DNA from: Verrucomicrobiota bacterium | Lineage (GTDB): Bacteria > Verrucomicrobiota > Verrucomicrobiia > Opitutales > UBA2995 | Length of the DNA: 11,831 bases | NCBI GenBank assembly: GCA_027297085.1 | Contig: JAPUIL010000082.1 | Coordinates: forward strand, 1 to 11,831 | Reading direction: 5' to 3' | Part shown: piece after piece, positions 8,727 through 11,831 of the stretch | Layout: every line of letters starts with the position of its first letter | Position numbering within the stretch: the first letter of the stretch is position 1 | The notes under the pieces: model-generated | Told to the model about the DNA's origin: nothing | What the model saw: the letters and a program-made list of their open reading frames with translations, nothing else | Database searches by the model: none | Program-made: the position numbers and the translations under genes

Positions 8727-9332
8727 ATGGAGAATGCAAATACAAACTTCGAAAACTCGACCATTACGCGCGAAGAAATCAATGAGTTACCCTTGGTCAA
8801 ATTCGGAGGAACCATCCATGTAATAGACAAGAATCACCAGGTAGATGCCACTATCGAACGTCTGCTTCAAGAGCCGGTATTGGGTTTTGATACCGAAACC
8901 AAGCCCTCGTTCAAAAAGGGTGTTAGTCACCCGCCCGCACTCATTCAATTTGCGACAGAATCTGAGTCATGGTTATTTCGTATTAATGGTAGAGGAATTC
9001 ACAAATCCATCCTCAATCTTCTTCAAGATGAACATACAAAAAAAGTCGGAGTTGCCCTGCATGATGACATTAAACACCTGCAAGCGGTTAAGAAATTTAA
9101 GGCCTCTGGCTTTCTGGATTTGGCCGCTATCGCCTCCGACCTCGGTATCCTTAAACGAGGACTGAGAAACATGACGGGGATCATGCTCGGTGCCAGACTT
9201 TCTAAATCTGCCCAGCTAACCAACTGGGCGCAATCCACCTTAACCTCTAATCAGTTGACCTACGCCGCGACGGACGCCTGGGTAAGCCTCAAACTCTATC
9301 AGCGATTCAAGGAACTCCATTTACTTTCTTGA
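8727..9332 (+). CDS. DEDDy-type 3'-5' exonuclease domain protein (RNase D / WRN-like)
   Basis: A 201-residue single-domain exonuclease that should remove nucleotides from 3' ends by two-metal-ion catalysis. The DEDDy motifs are in order: Exo I Asp55-Thr-Glu57 (GFDTETKP), Exo II Asp114 (VGVALHDDIKHL), and Exo III Tyr179/Asp183 (YAATD). All four acidic ligands and the Tyr are present, so catalysis is plausible. It lacks the HRDC domains of true RNase D (about 370 aa in E. coli) and any helicase part. That places it with the short stand-alone relatives whose DNA or RNA substrate is usually undefined, and I give no symbol for that reason. It has no signal peptide and is cytoplasmic. ATG 8727 has no Shine-Dalgarno. 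The gene appears monocistronic, between the 8499 terminator and a weak hairpin at 9350. Confidence 0.9.
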   Translation: MENANTNFENSTITREEINELPLVKFGGTIHVIDKNHQVDATIERLLQEPVLGFDTETKPSFKKGVSHPPALIQFATESESWLFRINGRGIHKSILNLLQDEHTKKVGVALHDDIKHLQAVKKFKASGFLDLAAIASDLGILKRGLRNMTGIMLGARLSKSAQLTNWAQSTLTSNQLTYAATDAWVSLKLYQRFKELHLLS

Positions 9333-9349
9333 TTCCGGAATACCTGAGA

Positions 9350-9383
9350 ACCTCTGCAAAACCAATTTAGAGGTGGATTTTTG
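9350..9383 (+). terminator. Possible weak terminator after the exonuclease gene
   Basis: The 6-bp stem ACCTCT (9350-9355) with AGAGGT (9369-9374) has a 13-nt loop and is followed by GGA and five T residues. The position is right for ending the exonuclease mRNA, but the stem is short. Confidence 0.4.
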
Positions 9384-9487
9384 AAGCCTTAACAACGACA
9401 TTGGCATAAGCAACCCGTTGTAATTCATGAAACAAAGTCGTTATCGAGTGGTTTTATACCAACAGACCTGCTAAGATTCGAAACGTA

Positions 9488-9934
9488 ATGAAAATCTCCC
9501 AATGGATGATATTGTTCGCAGTGTCGCTCACCTTCTTCGGGTGTAGCTCCACCGAATATCGCATAAAGAAGCATCCAGAGCGATTTGCAGCCCTCAGCCA
9601 GGAAGAACAGACAGCCGTCCAGAATAAAACGCTCGATTTAGGCCACTCAACAGAGGTGGTTTACTTTATCATGGGAAATCCCGACCGGAAAAAGAGGAGA
9701 GTTAAGGACGGCGTAAACAAAGAAATCTGGGAGTACTCACGCATTTATACCCAACTGGAAGGCACTGAATTAGCCGGATACGAAAGACGGATTTATTATG
9801 ATACAAAGAACAAGGTTTACCGGGTTTATTATATTCCAAGGTACGTCCACCTGTATTCCGAACATCAGGAAATCGTAGCAGAAATAGAGTTCGAAGACGG
9901 CAAAGTTTCAGCCATTACAGAATACGATTCCTAG
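9488..9934 (+). CDS. Small outer-membrane-type lipoprotein of unknown function
   Basis: The 148-residue product has a lipoprotein signal: MKISQW, hydrophobic 7-18, then a lipobox-like TFFGC with Cys19 as the lipidation site. Ser20-Ser21 at +2 and +3 favour outer-membrane sorting by the E. coli rule, which may not hold in this lineage. The mature part contains a VVYFIMGNPD turn (57-66) and WEYSRIY (81-87). This combination recalls the fold of SmpA/BamE-like lipoproteins ('…G.P……W.Y'). The likeness is loose, so I do not call it BamE. The C-terminal half is beta-rich and Tyr-rich. No Shine-Dalgarno precedes the ATG. It is a single gene between the exonuclease and tRNA-Arg, and its stop codon overlaps the 5' arm of a hairpin. 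Confidence 0.8.
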   Translation: MKISQWMILFAVSLTFFGCSSTEYRIKKHPERFAALSQEEQTAVQNKTLDLGHSTEVVYFIMGNPDRKKRRVKDGVNKEIWEYSRIYTQLEGTELAGYERRIYYDTKNKVYRVYYIPRYVHLYSEHQEIVAEIEFEDGKVSAITEYDS

Positions 9935-9970
9935 TAGAAAGCGGGGCACCAATCCCCTAGTTTCACTACT
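9933..9970 (+). other. Hairpin at the 3' end of the lipoprotein gene
   Basis: AGTAG (9933-9937) pairs with CTACT (9966-9970), AAA with TTT, and GGGG (9943-9946) with CCCC (9954-9957) around loop CACCAAT. There is a two-base bulge and a small internal loop. There is no T run, so it may be an mRNA 3'-end stabiliser or a processing site. It is not a classic terminator. Confidence 0.35.
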
Positions 9971-10041
9971 ACAACGCCAGGAGCTAAAACGCATTTGACT
10001 TTGTACATCCACTTCTTGATCGTCCCTACTCTTTTTTTGCT

Positions 10042-10116
10042 GCTCCTGTAGTTCAATGGATAGAATGCTGGCCTCCGGAGCCTGAGATCTGGGTTCGACT
10101 CCCGGCGGGAGCGCCA
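10042..10116 (+). tRNA. tRNA-Arg(CCG)
   Basis: The acceptor stem is GCTCCTG with CGGGAGC (one G-U). The D stem is GTTC/GAAT. The anticodon stem CTGGC/GCCTG has one T-T mismatch, and its loop CTCCGGA carries anticodon CCG (reads CGG). The T arm is CTGGG-TTCGACT-CCCGG, the discriminator base is G, and CCA is encoded at 10114-10116. A TTGACT at 9995-10000 could be the -35 element, but no good -10 follows. The tRNA marks the border between ordered single-copy genes and the decayed stretch downstream. Confidence 0.95.
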
Positions 10117-10125
10117 TTACATATT

Positions 10126-10157
10126 TTAAGTCGTTGTATTTCAACGACTTAATTTTT
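10126..10157 (+). terminator. Rho-independent terminator of tRNA-Arg
   Basis: A perfect 11-bp stem TTAAGTCGTTG (10126-10136) with CAACGACTTAA (10142-10152) has loop TATTT and is followed by five T residues. It starts 9 nt after the CCA end. Confidence 0.9.
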
Positions 10158-10168
10158 GTATTTTTTAT

Positions 10169-10480
10169 TTAATACGAATCCCATAAAGCCTCTTTAATAC
10201 AATTTGTAGTATGCTTCCGTTTTCCTTGTTTAACCAACTTGATCGTTGGCGGGTTATCGCTTTCGTTGATTTCTTGCGCACTGACAGCATGCACGGTTCG
10301 TGCATTAGCGTCATGTTGATTTTTTGCCTTCTCAACCTCCTTTAGCAGCTCTCTGTCCGCATCGACATACCGCGGATTCTCGAATCCGCATTGGGATCTT
10401 CTCCATTTCAGAATCCTTCCATTTTGTCCTCAAAGCGACGTCTGCGGGAATCGTCTTATATTCCAAAGGTCGATTTCAAG
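10169..10480 (-). pseudogene. Frameshifted coding remnant, product not recognised
   Basis: On the minus strand, one frame (TGA-bounded, about 10477 to 10350) reads like protein: PLEYKTIPADVALRTKW, then DSEMEKIPMRIRE. It then loses sense. A second frame, open from 10429 to a TAA at 10169-10171, continues sensibly with NPRYVDADRELLKEVEKAKN, DANARTVHAVSAQEI and a basic tail ending ALWDSY. Joining them near 10364 gives one plausible protein of about 100 residues, as if two bases were lost around the RIRE/NPRY junction. The second frame has no ATG. I do not recognise the family. No signal peptide or membrane segment is visible. The remnant runs toward tRNA-Arg and could be the C-terminal end of a longer gene whose 5' part is gone. 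The pseudogene call rests on reading-frame composition only. Confidence 0.45.
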
Positions 10481-10513
10481 CGCTAAACTTTCAGCTCAGA
10501 TAATGTTAAACTT

Positions 10514-10756
10514 TTGCGTTGGGCTCCCTTCTTTAAAGCACTAGCGGCTTTGCAAGGGGTCACGCTCAAAGAATATTTGCTGAAAAGCGCCCTCGATGCA
10601 CGTGAGGAGGGTGAGGAGAAGGCCCTGGCAGAGCTTGAAGCATTTTTGCAGGCCCGCATACGCCGGACTGAGACAGTCGGCTTTAGCACGCGCAGCGTAG
10701 ATGAAATTTTTGATTCCGTGTGCGCGGAGAAAGGGATATCACCGCAAAATGGCTGA
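10514..10756 (+). CDS. Type II antitoxin remnant, partner of the ParE-like toxin (N-terminus probably broken)
   Basis: The 80-residue frame contains FKALAALQGVTLKEYLLKSA near the start, then an acidic helix (AREEGEEKALAELEAFL) and a tail with RSVDEIFDSVC. This fits small ribbon-helix-helix-type antitoxins encoded before RelE/ParE toxins: DNA-binding N-terminus, toxin-wrapping acidic C-terminus. The stop overlaps the toxin ATG by 8 nt, the usual translational coupling. The frame has no ATG, only TTG 10514. An ATG at 10503 in another frame gives MLNFCVGLP, which looks like the missing first beta strand of the fold. The real gene probably began at 10503 and suffered an indel near 10530. If so this is a pseudogene, like its partner. 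Alternatively a shortened protein is made from TTG. Confidence 0.55.
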   Translation: MRWAPFFKALAALQGVTLKEYLLKSALDAREEGEEKALAELEAFLQARIRRTETVGFSTRSVDEIFDSVCAEKGISPQNG

Positions 10757-11060
10757 TTTCGATCTGCCTCCCGAAACCACCAAGGATCTGGAGGTGATTT
10801 TTGACTATACAATTGACCGCTGAGGCATCGAACAAGCGCACCGCTATAAGAACAAGTTGACTTTAAATTTCAGCAAAATTGGCCACGGAAAGGCAAATTC
10901 GAGGGCGTTTTTAAAGAACTTTCCCGAGCTTCAAGTTTCCCACTGTGAGCACCACTAAGTCTTTCATTTTATCCGCAAAAATCAACCACCGCTGATCATT
11001 GCCGTTCTACATGAACGCATGGATATGGTTAACCGAATTAAAAGGAGGCTCGATGGATGA
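10749..11060 (+). pseudogene. RelE/ParE-family toxin pseudogene with two in-frame stops
   Basis: From ATG 10749 the frame reads MADFDLPPETTKDLEVIFDY and on to DR, then TGA at 10821-10823. It resumes with GIEQAHRYKNKL and runs through KNFPELQVSHCEHH to a TAA at 10956-10958. It then gives VFHFIRKN, LIIAVLHERMDMVNRIKRRL and ends at TGA 11058-11060. Read through, the 103 residues have the full ParE layout: N-terminal helices with W/GIEQA, a central FP/SH strand, and the C-terminal VLHERMDM motif. The TGA replaces the expected Trp before GIEQA (TGG to TGA), and the TAA replaces the expected Tyr before VFHF. Each is a single-base change with the frame kept, so decay is recent. The intact toxin would inhibit DNA gyrase or translation, depending on subfamily. 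This one cannot be made full length. Confidence 0.8.
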
Positions 11061-11276
11061 TAGCAGCCCATATCCACATTCCTCAACAAAACCGACCAAC
11101 TCGAAAACCCGAGATTATTTTCAAAATGATAGGAGCCTTCAGTGGCCATTATCTGACGAAGGAATTGTCATAGTCCGAACATCCATTATAAATTGTTAAA
11201 GACGTTAATGCTTCGCGTTGGACCCGTTCGGCTGTCCTCATTACCTGACTCCATAACAGTAGTAGAAAAATGGATA
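11061..11276 (+). other. Stretch without a supportable intact gene
   Basis: No frame on either strand reads as a convincing intact protein. A minus-strand frame running from 11332 down to 11186 may be the relic of a nucleotidyltransferase start. The plus strand between 11061 and 11200 shows stop-rich sequence with no recognisable motif, repeat or terminator. Confidence 0.4.
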
Positions 11277-11489
11277 CTATGATGGCCTAATAATCTCAAA
11301 AAATCTTGGAAGTCTTTCGGAAATGGGATCATAAGAATACATAGATTGACGCATGGCTTCAATACCCTCCAATCGTTCGAGAGGACTTCGGGATAACCAA
11401 TACTTAATGTCCTCCAACTCATCAACGGCTCCCATATCGACGACCTCAAACAAACTCCTGTCGATTTTTAATTCATCAATTTCTCGCAT
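11277..11489 (-). CDS. Small conserved protein, likely accessory partner of a nucleotidyltransferase (TA-like pair)
   Basis: From ATG 11489 the product has 70 residues: MREIDELKIDRSLFEVVDMG, AVDELEDIKYWLSRSPLERL, EGIEAMRQSMYSYDPISERL and a short tail ending FFEIIRPS. The pattern of ELEDIKYWLSRSP.ERL, IE.MRQ..Y.YDP and RL.RFFE is one I associate with a family of small proteins found beside MNT/AbiEii-like nucleotidyltransferases in mobile, toxin-antitoxin-like pairs. That pairing is recalled and not tested. There is no signal peptide, the charge is mixed, and it is mostly helical. ATG 11537 (MKKISIFRTN) and TTG 11600 are other in-frame starts. I prefer 11489 because the family-like part begins there. 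The C-terminal 53 nt overlap, in another frame, the apparent start of the partner gene, which is itself broken, so this gene is probably an orphan. Confidence 0.6.
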   Translation of the reverse strand: MREIDELKIDRSLFEVVDMGAVDELEDIKYWLSRSPLERLEGIEAMRQSMYSYDPISERLPRFFEIIRPS

Positions 11490-11589
11490 ATCTTCCAAGC
11501 ATAGGAAGTTCGTTCGGAATATCGATATCTTTTTCATAGGGAAAATAATGCTAGCGTACGGCTGACCGTCCCCCTTACCTAACGAAAAG

Positions 11590-11624
11590 CCCACGGCCAA
11601 ACCCCATGGCCGGGGGATTTTTTT
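11590..11624 (+). terminator. Terminator-like hairpin, possibly bidirectional
   Basis: CCC-A-CGGCC (11590-11598) pairs with GGCCG-GGG (11608-11615) with one bulged A, followed by GGA... and seven T residues (11618-11624). The opposite side has AAAA at 11585-11588, giving a shorter U run on the minus strand. On the plus strand it would insulate the repeat and new gene downstream from transcription coming from the toxin-antitoxin remnant. Confidence 0.6.
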
Positions 11625-11681
11625 GAATAGACTACAAACTAGAACCTAAAAGTGTTGGTCAGAAAGACCTCTCTTAGACGA

Positions 11682-11738
11682 CTACGGGGTCATTCCTAGC
11701 AATCGTGCATGCCAATGTGGGATTGTAGGTGTGACCCG
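11682..11738 (+). repeat. Palindromic intergenic repeat, copy 2 (REP-like hairpin)
   Basis: CTAC is followed by a hairpin: GGGTCA with TGACCC (outer), CCTA (11695-11698) with TAGG (11726-11729), AATC with GATT, and GCAT with ATGT around loop GCCA. Compared with copy 1 at 8383, the pair T8399-A8427 has become A11698-T11726, a compensatory double change. C8419 to T turns a G-C into a G-U pair. TAAGTTA follows at 11747-11753. Same orientation as copy 1. Confidence 0.8.
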
Positions 11739-11742
11739 AATG

Positions 11743-11775
11743 GCCCTAAGTTAAGCAAAGCAGGGCAGTTTTTTT
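11743..11775 (+). terminator. Possible terminator after repeat copy 2
   Basis: The 5-bp stem GCCCT (11743-11747) with AGGGC (11762-11766) has a 14-nt loop containing most of TAAGTTA. It is followed by AG and seven T residues (11769-11775). The stem is short but the T run is strong. Confidence 0.5.
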
Positions 11776-11814
11776 CAAATAAAATGAGATAATTATTGTA
11801 CAAGGGTAAATTCT

Positions 11815-11831
11815 ATGAAAGTATTTGTATA
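11815..11831 (+). CDS. Start of a gene running off the right edge (3' partial)
   Basis: ATG 11815 opens MKVFV... to the window end. CAAGGG at 11801-11806 lies 8 nt upstream, the best Shine-Dalgarno among the gene starts in this window. A -10-like GATAAT sits at 11788-11793, without a clear -35. Five codons are too few to name a product. Confidence 0.5.

Noticed and set aside
10483..10812. 109-codon minus-strand frame
   Set aside because: Antisense to the antitoxin and toxin start, Ser/Arg-rich, no family likeness. The plus-strand reading is coherent.
10821..10823. TGA read as Trp (recoded genetic code) in the ParE-like gene
   Set aside because: TGA would restore the expected Trp, but a TAA also interrupts the same frame, and TGA ends the 175-aa gene and the exonuclease gene normally.
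8383..11738. The two palindromic repeats as ends of a composite transposon
   Set aside because: They are in direct orientation, no transposase lies between them, and the enclosed segment holds ordinary genes and a tRNA. Dispersed repeats fit better.
10042..11831. Integrative element attached at tRNA-Arg
   Set aside because: No repeat of the tRNA 3' end and no integrase-like frame were found downstream within the window.

Overview
The window looks like the chromosome of a free-living, protein-secreting Gram-negative bacterium, most likely Verrucomicrobiota (Opitutae-like). This placement is an inference. It rests on moderate GC content, an almost complete lack of Shine-Dalgarno sequences, a large modular secreted protease ending in an Asp-rich Ca-binding-like repeat plus a beta-rich tail, and a family resemblance of the 175-aa protein at 295-822 that I recall only from that lineage. 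No sequence search was possible.

Layout. Bases 3-149 are the tail of a gene, possibly the end of a carbohydrate-binding-type domain, closed by a strong terminator (181-208). Then come a conserved protein of unknown function (295-822) and, convergent to it, a membrane-anchored von Willebrand A protein (839-1858, minus). tRNA-Asp(GTC) with its own terminator follows (2001-2113). A 1285-aa secreted kexin/furin-like S8 protease with P domain, cadherin-like, LamG-like and C-terminal modules fills 2386-6243. DnaK stands alone, without grpE or dnaJ (6395-8323). Next are a small DEDDy 3'-5' exonuclease of the RNase D/WRN type (8727-9332), a small outer-membrane-type lipoprotein (9488-9934) and tRNA-Arg(CCG) with a perfect terminator (10042-10157).

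From about 10157 onward the DNA changes character and becomes a gene graveyard. It holds a frameshifted minus-strand coding remnant (about 10169-10480), a RelE/ParE-type toxin-antitoxin pair whose toxin has two in-frame stops and whose antitoxin has lost or frameshifted its N-terminus (10503-11060), and a small conserved minus-strand gene (11277-11489). That small gene overlaps what looks like the very start of a nucleotidyltransferase gene. The window ends at the first codons of a new plus-strand gene with a good ribosome binding site (11815).

The most interesting non-coding feature is a palindromic element of about 58 nt present twice in direct orientation in intergenic DNA, at 8383-8440 (after dnaK) and 11682-11738. 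The copies differ at a few positions, and at one base pair both partners change together, which supports a conserved folded structure. Each copy is preceded by CTAC and followed 8-12 nt later by TAAGTTA, with a terminator-like hairpin close behind. It resembles a REP-type or small-RNA-type repeat family. Apart from the toxin-antitoxin overlap, the intact genes appear to be separate transcription units and do not form one pathway.
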